Shown here: positions 38,818 to 50,043 of the stretch, in pieces | Numbering within the stretch: the stretch's first letter is position 1 | How the letters are laid out: every line of letters begins with the position of its first letter | Assembly: GCA_029339505.1 (NCBI GenBank) | Contig: JAQISU010000070.1 | Coordinates: 1,917,501-1,981,500, forward strand | Source of the DNA: Unio delphinus | Taxonomy: Eukaryota > Mollusca > Bivalvia > Unionida > Unionidae | DNA length: 64,000 nucleotides | Reading direction: 5' to 3' | Translations under genes and position numbers: made by a program | Notes under the pieces: model-generated | What the model was told of the DNA's origin: nothing | What the model saw: only the letters and a program-made list of their open reading frames with translations | The model's database searches: none

Positions 38818-39666
38818 ATGATTGATATTTGGGGGAGATCTTTGAAACCCAAACCCGATGGCACTGCAACCCCTGATTCTATCAAGGATATAACAAAAAA
38901 AATTAAAGATGAAATCGCTGAGACGTTAAATTTAACAAGTGTTGACCCGAACGAAATAGTTGTATTTCAAGACAAACAGGGTAAATTGAAATCTAGTAAT
39001 ATTTCTCTGGATGATATTTTAGTTAAACAACAAAACGCAATCGAGAACACCGTTGTGCTATTTTCCGATCAGGGTAAACTCAAACCGGGTGTACTCGTTT
39101 CGACGATTACAGATCGATTAAAAATTCTCAACGATGAGTTAAACAATTCTGTGGTTGTACTAACAACACTTGAATCTAGAATTGAAGAACACATAAAACA
39201 GTTTACCGCATTTCGTAGAAATATCATTGATAAATTTATTGGAACTACATTCGATAAAATTGAAATAAAACTCCCTGATATTAAAAAATCCATCGATGAG
39301 ACGAAAACTTTCATCGAAGGCATCAAAGGTGATGCAACGAGGATGATAACAGCCATTGAAAAAACAAAAATTCCTCATGAGAAAACCAATAACGTAGTAT
39401 ATACAATCCAACACGGATCATTTGTGTGGACATCTACAAACAACAAATTAGATATCACTGCAACCGTTAAGGGTATTTATCGATTAACACTGGTGACAAC
39501 GGCTCAATTTAATATATCATCGTCGAGTTCATCCGGGGTCAACAATACGATTTCAACGATCATCGACAAGGGTACAATTGAAAAGTTCACTATAACAGCT
39601 ACTGATAAACATTTGGCTAGAGCTCTGGTATCATGGTATGTGGAATTCGTAGTGGATTTAAGTTGA
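38818..39666 (+). CDS. Fibre/spike-like structural protein
   Basis: 282 aa from MIDIWGRSLKPK. N-terminal ~25 residues are Pro/Lys-rich, then long helical/coiled-coil segments (ITDRLKILNDEL, LESRIEEHIKQF, DIKKSIDETKTF). The last ~85 residues are beta-like (VYTIQHGSFVWTS ... VSWYVEFVVDLS). A short anchor, stalk and C-terminal head is fibre-like. This is an architectural inference; no family is recognised. The start is 2 nt after the protease stop. Confidence 0.5.
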   Translation: MIDIWGRSLKPKPDGTATPDSIKDITKKIKDEIAETLNLTSVDPNEIVVFQDKQGKLKSSNISLDDILVKQQNAIENTVVLFSDQGKLKPGVLVSTITDRLKILNDELNNSVVVLTTLESRIEEHIKQFTAFRRNIIDKFIGTTFDKIEIKLPDIKKSIDETKTFIEGIKGDATRMITAIEKTKIPHEKTNNVVYTIQHGSFVWTSTNNKLDITATVKGIYRLTLVTTAQFNISSSSSSGVNNTISTIIDKGTIEKFTITATDKHLARALVSWYVEFVVDLS

Positions 39667-39691
39667 AAATTGAAAGGATTTCACAATTGAA

Positions 39692-39703
39692 AACGCTAGC
39701 GTT
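39692..39703. repeat. AACGCTAGCGTT palindrome
   Basis: A 12-bp core of the 16-bp palindrome seen at 6776 and 58697, here between genes next to a GGATTTCACAATTG small repeat. Confidence 0.6.
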
Positions 39704-39716
39704 GTTAAAATAAAAA

Positions 39717-40358
39717 ATGATTTCATCATCGCAATATCGCTATGATCAGGTCAGAGAATATCAAACTAGACTCAAAACCCTGTCTGAGGAGTATGAATTG
39801 AAAATCAAAAAATATCGCAGGAGAATTACCGCAATTGATGTTACTGTGTATTCAGTGAGTGGTGTAATCACCGGAGCTGGGATTATACTGTCTTCAGTGG
39901 CAATAATGGCTCCGATAGCTGTTCCAATTTGCATTTCTGCGGCAACTACAATCGCTGGAATTATTTCAATAATCACAAAAAAAATATCATCATGCAGCCA
40001 ACGGAAACTACAAGACTACATAATTCAATTTCATGTTGTGTCTACTGCATACTCGCAATTATCCTCATTGATATCGTCATCGCTCGATGATACAATTATA
40101 TCAGAGAGTGAGTTTTCAGCGATGGTAGATATATATGATTCTGCGATGTCAAAATTAGAAGTACAAAAACATGAGTATAATAACAATGACAACACAGATG
40201 GAATTACTTCAACAAATAGTGGAGAACACAAACCCAGTACAAACAAGCATGATCTCAATAACCTCAACGAATCCAGAATTCAGTGTGAATTTCCCCTCTC
40301 CGGTCCCAGTGAAGGAGATAGCGCTAGCAAAATTACGAGTATACCACAGTTGGCCTAA
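39717..40358 (+). CDS. Two-TM membrane protein with coiled coil
   Basis: 213 aa. A basic coiled coil (YDQVREYQTRLKTLSEEYELKIKKYRRR) precedes two hydrophobic helices at about 42-88 (GVITGAGIILSSVAIMAPIAVPI, AATTIAGIISIITKK) and a second coiled coil. The last ~55 residues overlap the next gene in another frame and look random, so an ancestral stop near 40190 may have been lost. From memory, similar proteins occur in other invertebrate Polinton-like elements; function unknown. Confidence 0.6.
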   Translation: MISSSQYRYDQVREYQTRLKTLSEEYELKIKKYRRRITAIDVTVYSVSGVITGAGIILSSVAIMAPIAVPICISAATTIAGIISIITKKISSCSQRKLQDYIIQFHVVSTAYSQLSSLISSSLDDTIISESEFSAMVDIYDSAMSKLEVQKHEYNNNDNTDGITSTNSGEHKPSTNKHDLNNLNESRIQCEFPLSGPSEGDSASKITSIPQLA

Positions 40359-41535
40359 TATCAGATCAAAATCATTTGGTGGTCAACAACCCAATAATTC
40401 ACTGGTATTTGCAAATAAGAATAAAGACGACGGTACCCCAGACTGGAATGTTGTTTCCATACCAACCGGATCATATCAAATTGAACAAATCAATGATGAA
40501 TTCGCGCGTAGAATAAAATCGATTACTGGAGTAGAGTCAAAAATAGCTATAACAGTTCATGTGCCGACACTATCATCTGCCATTGAAATAAGCACAGAAG
40601 GATACGTCGTAGATATCTATCAGAGTTCTATTAGAACCGTACTAGGATGGCCTGAATTACCACCCGGTGGAAAAACCGTTAAATTACCAGAACCACAAAA
40701 AACTGATTATATCACCGACAGGACAAAATCTGATAATCCAGTAAAGAGTTATAGAGATTATGACAAATTGAATTTTTTCACTGAAAAGATAGATAAGGGA
40801 GGGGAGAAATACTACATAACTCGACAGGATAAAATCACTGAAAACTTCACAGCGTTCAATAACGATATTTCGTTGTTGTTAATATGCCTTAAATCCGGCT
40901 CTCTCACCCGAGATGAATTTATCAGCGTCATAGAAACATGTAACAGAATCCTCAGTGACATTTATATATTTCATTCACTAATTATACGAGAGGTAGCCCT
41001 TGCCAGACACCCTAACACGAAAATAGAATTTACGACAAAATATCATATAAGCGTAGAAAATATTTCCGAATTCAATCTACCAGGACATAATCTCTTAGAA
41101 CTACAAAAATCTCTCAGTGATGCCATCGATGTTGGTTTCAAAATAATTCATGATACGTGGAAAAAAACAACATCACCGGAAACAACTATCCTGACACACA
41201 ATAATGACCCAGATGGTGGTGGTAGGCATATTGCTCCGTTCAATGTGAATATTTCAACGGTGATTGCGCTCAATTTAGTATGTGATGTGATCGAAGGAAG
41301 CTATCAAATAAATTTAGAACGATCAAATCAAGCTCAGCAAGGATATATTTTGTATTCATTTGCACCAACAGCTCCTCCAGGGTTTTTAATAATTGAGTCC
41401 CCGGTGAATCCAGTCTATATGCGATGTCATAATAATTCATTAACCAGAATTAATTTCAAACTCACTGACCAGTCTAATAATCTGATTGATTTACAAGAGG
41501 AGGTTTTACAAATAAGTCTGTTTGTGAAATCGTAG
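40186..41535 (+). CDS. Penton-like structural protein, B
   Basis: 449 aa from MTTQMELLQQ. N-terminal half: IALAKLRVYHSWPNIRS, SIPTGSYQIEQIN, DIYQSSIRTVLGWPE, shared with three D proteins and recognised from memory in other metazoan elements. C-terminal half: NVNISTVIALNLVCDVIEGSY and QGYILYSFAPT, beta-rich. The start overlaps the two-TM gene; MSIIT at 40171 is the alternative. A vertex/penton role is a guess from position and beta character. Confidence 0.58.
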   Translation: MTTQMELLQQIVENTNPVQTSMISITSTNPEFSVNFPSPVPVKEIALAKLRVYHSWPNIRSKSFGGQQPNNSLVFANKNKDDGTPDWNVVSIPTGSYQIEQINDEFARRIKSITGVESKIAITVHVPTLSSAIEISTEGYVVDIYQSSIRTVLGWPELPPGGKTVKLPEPQKTDYITDRTKSDNPVKSYRDYDKLNFFTEKIDKGGEKYYITRQDKITENFTAFNNDISLLLICLKSGSLTRDEFISVIETCNRILSDIYIFHSLIIREVALARHPNTKIEFTTKYHISVENISEFNLPGHNLLELQKSLSDAIDVGFKIIHDTWKKTTSPETTILTHNNDPDGGGRHIAPFNVNISTVIALNLVCDVIEGSYQINLERSNQAQQGYILYSFAPTAPPGFLIIESPVNPVYMRCHNNSLTRINFKLTDQSNNLIDLQEEVLQISLFVKS

Positions 41536-41562
41536 TGATTTTCGTCCCCCAGACAAGGTCTG

Positions 41563-41832
41563 GAACACGATATCGTATCGGACTGGATCAAATATTCGGT
41601 TAACCCATAGCAGCAGAAGGGGTGAGTGACAACGACGTTGTAGTCCCCCTTTCCCAAAAAATCGATGGAGGATTTCATTAATTTCATTGATTTTTTCATA
41701 ATTTTTTTTTGGACCTAATCCATGATTCACATACACATTGGGGGGTCTGATGTCATTGGTTTCATTGTTTTTAAGCGTGATTTTAGTGAAAACTTGTCTA
41801 AAAATGTTGTCTGATTCACCCCCTCTGCTGCT
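41563..41832. repeat. Right terminal inverted repeat of B
   Basis: Reverse complement of 26927-27196. It contains a non-coding copy of the last ATPase codons (41563-41604) and the inner motif AGCAGCAGAAGGGGTGA at 41609, and ends CACCCCCTCTGCTGCT at 41832. Confidence 0.88.
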
Positions 41833-41837
41833 TAGAT
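41833..41837. repeat. Target-site duplication TAGAT, right
   Basis: Identical to 26922-26926. Confidence 0.88.
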
Positions 41838-42616
41838 ATAACTGGAGTTGGCTTACGTGCACATGGTCTGTTTTAAGTATTAAAGAATGTAAAATTTTAT
41901 AGGATATATCAATAGATGCTTACGTACGTCTTGACAGTTACTAATAATACTAATAATAGTAAATATGTTTACAATTTTTGGGCCTACTATTGGATAGGTT
42001 GAATTATGTAAATTGTTCTACAATGTTAGAAATTTGCTATTTGTCACGTGGGTAATGGTGATAATATGCGTGTTTTTAGCCTTTTCGCTTTTATACAAAT
42101 TCTTATTTGTTGTGTTCTTGTTTTATGTTGCATTTATATATTATTTGAGAGTAAAATATTTATTGAGATAATTCAGTGGAATGACAAGTACTCATTGGGC
42201 AATAATATTATTTTGGAACTGTGATGAATTACTTAAAGGAGTTCTGGACAACTAGTACAATTCCGTCTTTCAAATGTAACTTTCAATTCTTTTGGGCTTT
42301 AATAGAACTTTTCATGATTATTTTGTATTCACTTCATAATATTGCTACGCATCTTTGTATATGTTGACAACATCGACAAAAGTTGATGCGCACTTGTATG
42401 TGTATAAAGGACTTTTAGATCACACACAATATCAGCTTGGTGGACCTCGTAAGGTGTTTTCACTATAAACAAACAACGGGAAATCATCATTGGTACATGT
42501 ATGCAAAATTGTCACAGCGCTTCTTCAGCAAACCATGCTCGAGCAGCCCAAAGGGTGACCTTTGCCGAGTTTCCAAACTTTAAAGCGGCCTCTTCACATT
42601 TCCAATAACCGCAAAC
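41838..42616. other. Host intergenic, no gene seen
   Basis: Unique AT-rich sequence with no open frame or repeat of note. Confidence 0.5.
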
Positions 42617-42914
<298 letters not shown>

Positions 42915-43309
42915 GTAAATTTTTTTTCTCACCTAATATATTCCTTTAAAGTAAAAATAACTCTTCACTAGTATACACATCCAATGCTTACATGTTGCGC
43001 ATAAATACAAATATGTTAATGAGGACTGTGGTGGTGTGACTTGCCATCGAAATAAACAGTTTATTCGCGTGGGCAAAGAAAATAAACATTGCATAGTAAT
43101 GAGGTATTGTCATCCTTTAATATATGAATGTTATATGAAATTGACAAGAAATAATTAATATTTATTACAAGAAACTGTTTCATTTGCATCAGTTCCAGTT
43201 TTGAAAAGTTGCATTGTAAATAATGAAACGATATTGGCTATTCACCTCTACTATAGTTCAATGTAACGTTACGAAGAGTAACATGTTGCATTAGATTAAT
43301 CATGTGTAA
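42915..43309. other. Host intergenic, no gene seen
   Basis: Unique sequence; nothing recognised. Confidence 0.45.
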
Positions 43310-43726
43310 TTATGAATCGTATATATCTTTCATTTTCTTTGGAGTAAGTGAGACTGTTTGTGAAATTTTTGCATTGTATTCAATATTGATTTTAAAATTA
43401 CCCCCGTGTATAAAAGACCCTCCGAATACAGACCCTGGTGGATAACCATGTGCTAAATGTTCAATGTCAAAACTGTATGTTTCTGTCTTTGAAATATGGC
43501 AAGTGCTACAGTGACCTTTGCTTATGGATAAATGTGTAAGTGCATTATTTGTCATTAAATAGTGTATGTATGTTTTTGGTTCAACTGGAGCACAATGGAG
43601 ATGCTTAACAAAATTAGAATAGAGTATGTTTAACATAACGCATTTCCGGCTGTTGCTAATTTTGCCGTAGTTGTTAAGAGAGATGGGAAACTGTGAAGTG
43701 TATATAGGTCTATAGTCTATGTGCAT
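43310..43726 (-). CDS. Hypothetical host open frame, 138 aa
   Basis: The longest non-repeat open frame between B and the glycosyltransferase. Composition is protein-like (segments such as HLAHGYPPGSVFGGSF and a CSTC pair), but no domain is recognised and no promoter or splice context is evident. It may be chance or an exon fragment. Confidence 0.2.
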   Translation of the reverse strand: MHIDYRPIYTSQFPISLNNYGKISNSRKCVMLNILYSNFVKHLHCAPVEPKTYIHYLMTNNALTHLSISKGHCSTCHISKTETYSFDIEHLAHGYPPGSVFGGSFIHGGNFKINIEYNAKISQTVSLTPKKMKDIYDS

Positions 43727-45590
43727 AGATCAGTGCTTTCCGTCATAGTTCATTTCACAGCATTGAGAATTGTATCCCATCTGTAGCACAGGCAATGTTG
43801 ATGTCAGCGTCATTAAATATAACTAACAGTATACAAGCAGTTAGGTTGCTTTAGCAACATTTAATGACGATGACCTAAAAATTTACTGAACTAGGGCTGC
43901 ATATAGGATACAATTAAACAGGCTATGTAAAACGAACTAGCACGATACCAAAAAGCCCGTCAATGTGTGCGTGTGTCTTTGTATCTCTCAAAGTTCGTTT
44001 GTATGGTGCTTTCTCAAAGATAGATTGACTTTATGTTACTATATTTTTGTTATATATTTGTTGATGTTGTTTGATTTTTGAACAACTACGTCAAGTACAG
44101 CAGAAGATAACAAGAGTGTCCTCTTTTTAAAAGTAGTTCTGAGCTCGTGGGCACCTTGACTGAGACGACTGGTCTGAGACGACTAGACTGAGATCAAAAG
44201 TAAGTTTAGCAAAATGGCTTGATTTCTCTGTCGCATGGGTAAGAAATTTTGGATATTGTCCGCTCAGAATACATTTAGTCAACATATTTTACCTCGAAGT
44301 GCAATCTTGGCCTTCGTGCCTCAGTTGATGATCCATTCATTCGTTATCCAGTCTAGATTTAATTGCAAATAGGTCATGAATTAGATATGCATCAGTATGC
44401 TGATGCTTTCTAAGTAAACACATGTCGTTAACATACGGCAAACAAACGATGTATAAGTGCTTCACTTGGCTTGGGTTGGTTTTTAGAATCATGCCCTGTG
44501 TCATCCCCACTGTATGTTTTTCTAAATGATAAATACTGCAGAATGTTCCCTAATGCGGTAGTAACATCACCAACAACAACATTGTTTAGACCTGGACACA
44601 GAGGGTCTCACGCGTGAAAAGCATTGCATCCACCGATGGACCTGGATGATCCCACATATCTAATTTTAAACATAAGTTCTAATGATCGCTGCTCTACCAT
44701 TGCGTGCAGGAACTCGAGTTAGATTTTTCGAACAAATGTTCATATGGCATAGTACACAATGTAAGACTAAATGATATTAGGGAATATTGTATCACACAAC
44801 AATTATAGTATTTAAAAATCACATGGCATGATACAAAATAAAAAGATCAGATTAAACGAATCAATGATATTTTGACCATCACTGATTTCTCCGCGTTGAT
44901 AAAATCCAAAACACCCTAGTATAGTTTCTTGGAATCGGTTTGATGTTACCAAAATGAGTCAGGCTGGATTTTAAAAACTCAACTGTTGTTAAATATGAGT
45001 TTGTGATTGTTAATGTGGACTGGCCTGAACATGATTGCGATGTGTGCTGACGATCAACGGTGTTATGTTTGTCGCAAAGATTATACGGTAGCTTTCAGTC
45101 ACTGAGTGGCCAAGCTCCACAACAAGAAAATTGTGCAAAGTTGATTTCTTGTCTACAATCGCTACTATTATTGATTTGGATTAATTTGCAATAATATTGT
45201 TGTGTACGACAATGTTTTGTATGAGCACCAAATCAAACACTGAATATATTGTCAGTTGATAACAAACACAACCAAAATACAAAAAAATGTGATCTATTTA
45301 CAACAAATATAAATACACGTGCCTAAAGTAATCCAAGACAACAATATCTTATTTATGATATTTCATGGCATTGTTGCGCATGGTCTTGCAAAAACTCATT
45401 GGACATTGTGTGGTGCAGATGTTTCGTGGGATGATGTTTGGAATATATTTGCGAAGGTCATTCCAAGAGCTGTATAGTTTCCCCAATATTAACTTGACCA
45501 ACACTTCCAATAAATACCGTGCGGGTTTTAATAAAGTAATTAATGACCATGATAACATATATATAATGTAATTTTTTTTAAAAAGTTTAG
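43727..45590. other. Host intergenic, no gene seen
   Basis: Unique sequence. Short open frames around 45350-45600 on both strands have no recognisable features. Confidence 0.45.
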
Positions 45591-45591
45591 A

Positions 45592-46206
45592 AAACAACTG
45601 CCAGCGATGTTACAGCAGAATATGCTGACCGACGCGACAAATCTGCTCTCGAACAACTGGAACTTCTTCGCAGTGGTATCACGTCCGTGAACATTACAGT
45701 CGATACAGACTGCACAGGTACACCCCAAGTCGGGCTTCAACAAACGTTTGAGCCGTTGATTAAGCTAATAAAAGCAATTGCAGCCTAGACTACATAAACT
45801 GCGAAATATGTTGAGGATATTAAGAAGACCACAGAACTAACCGTGGAATAAGGCAGCGCAAACGTGAACAAAAGATGAGACGGGTCCAATTCGTATAGAT
45901 AGGCTTGAACAAAGGATAAAAAAAAATCTACAAGGGCAACTGCGGAGACAAATGAAAGCCTGCCAGAGGAGATTGCATAAGTCAAAGATGATATCGATAA
46001 AAGTGGAAAAAAGTTGATGTGCTTTCAAGAGGCACCTGTCCACTTGATAAAGACATTAAAGCAGCAATTGCTACGATGCCGTTAGTACCACACAAGTACA
46101 CGTTGCAGATGACATTTCCTTCATCGCCAGCCACCACTATTCGCGCATTAATCGGAACAGTACGGATACGACTTTGGACCAAAAGGTTTAGCTCACTCAT
46201 CTACTA
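45592..46206 (+). pseudogene. Degenerate coding-like stretch
   Basis: Higher GC than its surroundings. From ~45595 to 45788 a frame encodes protein-like sequence (EYADRRDKSALEQLELLRSG, VDTDCTGTPQVGLQQ). After several stops and frame changes, similar Thr/Lys/Glu-rich text continues, and a last open piece (LDKDIKAAIATM...) ends at 46205. This suggests an old gene or retrocopy; the family is not recognised. Confidence 0.35.
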
Positions 46207-47804
46207 GGGGGTATCCAAGCGGCGTTTTTTTGTGTGTGGCAATACTGTTTTGAACAAAAGAGGTTTACATTCACTGGAGTTGTTAAAGCATCTAATCTCT
46301 AACTGTTGAGAATTTATGCTTTGATAGCAATCTCTAAGAAGATCCTAATTATTTAAGATTACAATAATGATATGTTGCGAGTCTATGCTATTACAATAAG
46401 TAACAGAAAAGAGTGAAGACAACAAACTTTGTAAAATTTTATAAATAATTTTTTTCCCTAGGATATAAAGTGAAAAGTCGAGAAAAAAGAACTTACGGTT
46501 TTACGAATTAAATCCAAAAATAATCCAAGAATTAAAGAAAAACCACAAGCCCAATCAGTGAAAAGTTCTAAGTGAAACTCAGTTCAACGTCCGATGAAAT
46601 TCAAGATGGAAGGAGATGACATCTGTAATAGTCAGCGTTGTACTGATGTGTCAACGGTCTCTTGTTAAAACACAGCAAATTTTATTCAAGGCTTTCAATT
46701 CCGTATAAACGTCAATAAATGTCTTTGTCCATGAATTATCATATCACTTTTGTATTTCCAGGCAAAACAATCACTTGAATTGGTCACAACATAATACAAC
46801 TTAACGCGTTAGCTGTTGAACCACGACTGATAGAACATTTATCAGAACATCAGTTATACACCTAAATAAGACTCAAAACAGATTCCCGGATGTGGGTCAA
46901 AATTGCATCCTTTTGGAAAAAAAGAAGTTTGTTTGCCAACTGACACATGCTTGATTATACGTAGTCTAGTTTGAACTTGAGTCAACTTACTGATTCTTAC
47001 TCTGAGAAAGATAATTAAAAAAAGAAAAGTTGTTTACCAAAACTGTCACTGATTTTGTAACAAGGTCATAAATTCATTATAATGATTCAATTCTGGACAA
47101 TGTCAAATTCAGTAAATACTATTACATTACAATAGCATGTAATGAAATTATAAACTTTAAATCTAACAAACAAAGAATTAAATTACATATTCAAAACAGA
47201 TTTAGAAATGCATGGAAAAAAAGGGTTTTTTCTTTAAGATCGCCGAATTTACGCCAGATGATTTCAATGAATAAGTTTCGTAATCAACTTAATAACTGCA
47301 ATGCGGATCACATTTTGTTTTCTAGCAAATGAGTGGAAAAATGTAAAATTAAATTTTTACAAAGACATATACATCATTTTGTGTGTTGATTTTATAAATG
47401 AAATGACCAGTAAAATTAGGTACACATGAATATGTATTGTTTACCAAAACTACTGAATTTGAAACCCACCAAAAAAAAAGTGTTTCGTAGTGTGAACGTG
47501 GTGACAGGCCCACCAGAACGAACAATCGATTGACTCTTAAATATTCCAAAGACAGAGATTTCTATAATGTATATCAGATCAGTCTGCAGAAAAATGTGTT
47601 TATCTCTCATGAGTTATAGTAATATATTAATTATAAAATATCTTTCTTACCTTATAAATTAGGATTCCTCTGTTTGTAGAGTTTAACGCCATTTTTCAGC
47701 ACAAGATACATGGTGTTCAGTATAAACGGTGAAGGAAGAACCCTGAAAAACTAAGGGAAGAACCACAAACCTACAAGAAGCTCCTGGCAAGCTTTCTCGT
47801 GTAC
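46207..47804. other. Host intergenic, no gene seen
   Basis: AT-rich unique DNA with short chance open frames only. Confidence 0.5.
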
Positions 47805-47900
47805 CGACATTAGCCGAGCCTGAGACGGAGGTGAGATGGCCGTGATCCGTAACGGCGAGTCCTTTAAACCACTTGGCCACTCGGGGTCCCTGGCTTCGTC
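47805..47900 (-). mobile_element. tRNA-like SINE head (minus strand)
   Basis: Read on the minus strand it has GAGTGGCCAAGTGG (box A) and downstream CATCTCACCTCCGTCTCAGG. It shares GATCACGGCCATCTCACCTC-type sequence with 55015-55115, so it is an interspersed repeat. Confidence 0.6.
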
Positions 47901-48070
47901 TAATGCAAGCTTTGAAAACTTGTACGAATTGTGAATGATACATTTAGTCATAGTAACACCCTTATAATACCAGACATTGATGATTCTTGATAGGAAATTA
48001 TTTATGTATATGCAGGTCCAATTGAAGGGGATGAGGGACACCGAAGGAGACTCCAAGAGTTTGTTTTTGT

Positions 48071-48143
<73 letters not shown>

Positions 48144-48562
48144 ATTCTTGGGTACTTATGTTGCCTTTGTTTATTCTTCAGTTGAACACCTGTTTAGATG
48201 CCTCCAGCTATGCTTTTAATGTCTTTTTCGTTGCTTTGCATCTCGTGCTCTTTTCTGGATAATTATCATATTTCGTCTGACTATTATCTTTTGTCATCTC
48301 CATAATGAAAATATGTTCCCATGCCGTAAAACACCAAATAAAGCAACCATGCTATTTGCGGGGGTGTATTACTGATTTTATTGTTAATAATCATCGAGAT
48401 TATCATATCTTCAGTTATTGAACCAATTTATTAATGACTTTTACTCGGGTTTCTTACGTATGTCATTGTTGATATTTCTAGATAACCCAGTATTAGCCAT
48501 ATTTCATGTTTAATGGTTCCTACACTAGTCTTAGCATCATTTAACACTTCACCTGATCGCTA

Positions 48563-48598
<36 letters not shown>

Positions 48599-49626
48599 AC
48601 ACACACACACACACTTTGTTTAACCTACACTTTTATCTATTGCATTAATGTACATATATAGGTATGCAAACCAAGATGCGTGTATTTGTAATGGTTGATG
48701 TATATCGCTAGAATCAGCCCAGTTGAAGTAAAATCTGTCTATATCTACATAATTCGTCTAAATTTATTTCCTAAAAAATATATCGGTAATGTCCATAGGC
48801 AATATGCTGGTACAAATATAGTATAGTCCAGAGTAACGTCGCGTTTTGCTCTACATAGATTGTATATGCCATTAGGCCTGTTACAGTAAAGCTCCACTGA
48901 AACCAACAGACTAGTCATGCTTGTTTCTAGATAACGATCATTGAAACGAGAATACCACACAATTGTAAATTCAAATATTCACTGAAAGGTAGGGTGTAGT
49001 TCTTTATTATTAACCCAGTTTACATTACCGATATGCACATTATCCTAGTCAATTATCGTCCTGGTTAATCGGTCAGACCACGACTTCAGGTAAAAGACCT
49101 GACCTGGTCGATCACGCATCTATGTAGAATAAGAGACAATGATCCAATAATGTGTATATATCCAGCTCTTCTTGACGCAAGGAGATTTGCAGTAACATGC
49201 CTAACACTCAACACTAACACTCTGCCTGTTCTCCCTGGCTGTAACGTGGTAAGAAGTGTTCCGACCATTAATTAGAACATTTTTAAAAGGAGATAGTTAT
49301 TTCTCCTTTTATGATTGAATGCAGCAATGTAGATGAATTTAAAGTGTCTGAGTATGTATGTATGTATGTATGTATGTATGTATGTATGTATGTATGTATG
49401 TATGTATGTATGTATGAGCTATTTGAAGTACGTAAGTAGACAATGTCACAAATCCTGAGTTGAATTGATATAGAATGCTCTTTAAATAAATAAATAAACA
49501 AATAATGATAGTAATAACAGCATCAACTGTGTAAATACAACTGTTTATTTGTTGCTTCGTCTGGCACTGATAATGCTGAAGTTTAAAACGCCAGTTCAAG
49601 AACAAAAGCAGACGACGCTCAAATGA

Positions 49627-49722
<96 letters not shown>

Positions 49723-50043
49723 CATATTATACTTCTAGATAGCATGTTAAAGGAAACCAAAGGATGAGTAGAAGAACATGCGCAATGGAAGAAAGAGAGA
49801 ACTGCATATATATGACCGACATGGATGAATGATCGAATAAATATGAATGTAGAAAGATGGAGGTATGGTGCGAGAATTAAAGTTATTAGGTAAACAAGCA
49901 AAACTATCCATCTAAGAAGTCCCTCGTAGTGATAATATATGCCGAATGTTGCTTAAGCGCATAAAGAAAATAAATCAAAATGACAGAGTTCTGACCGCGG
50001 CCGAACAAGCCATCGCCATTAAAATGGACAGCTATAAAGTCCT
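47901..50043. other. Host intergenic with several microsatellites
   Basis: (AT)n at ~48073-48139, (AC)n at ~48567-48615, (TATG)n at ~49351-49418, (AT)n at ~49628-49720. No gene seen. Confidence 0.7.

Larger units (their letters stand above)
26927..41832. mobile_element. Complete Polinton-like element B (14,906 bp)
   Basis: Bounded by 270-bp terminal inverted repeats and a 5-bp target duplication. It encodes packaging ATPase, zinc-ribbon/PLA2, integrase, HNH, PolB-helicase, zinc finger, HNH/NUMOD, two uncharacterised proteins and a seven-gene virion block with capsid, protease and fibre-like genes. Most frames are intact; the visible damage is a stop near the end of the HNH/NUMOD gene. The set matches Maverick/Polinton or adintovirus-type elements (retroviral integrase, PolB, packaging ATPase, adenain-like protease, DJR capsid). 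Confidence 0.92.
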
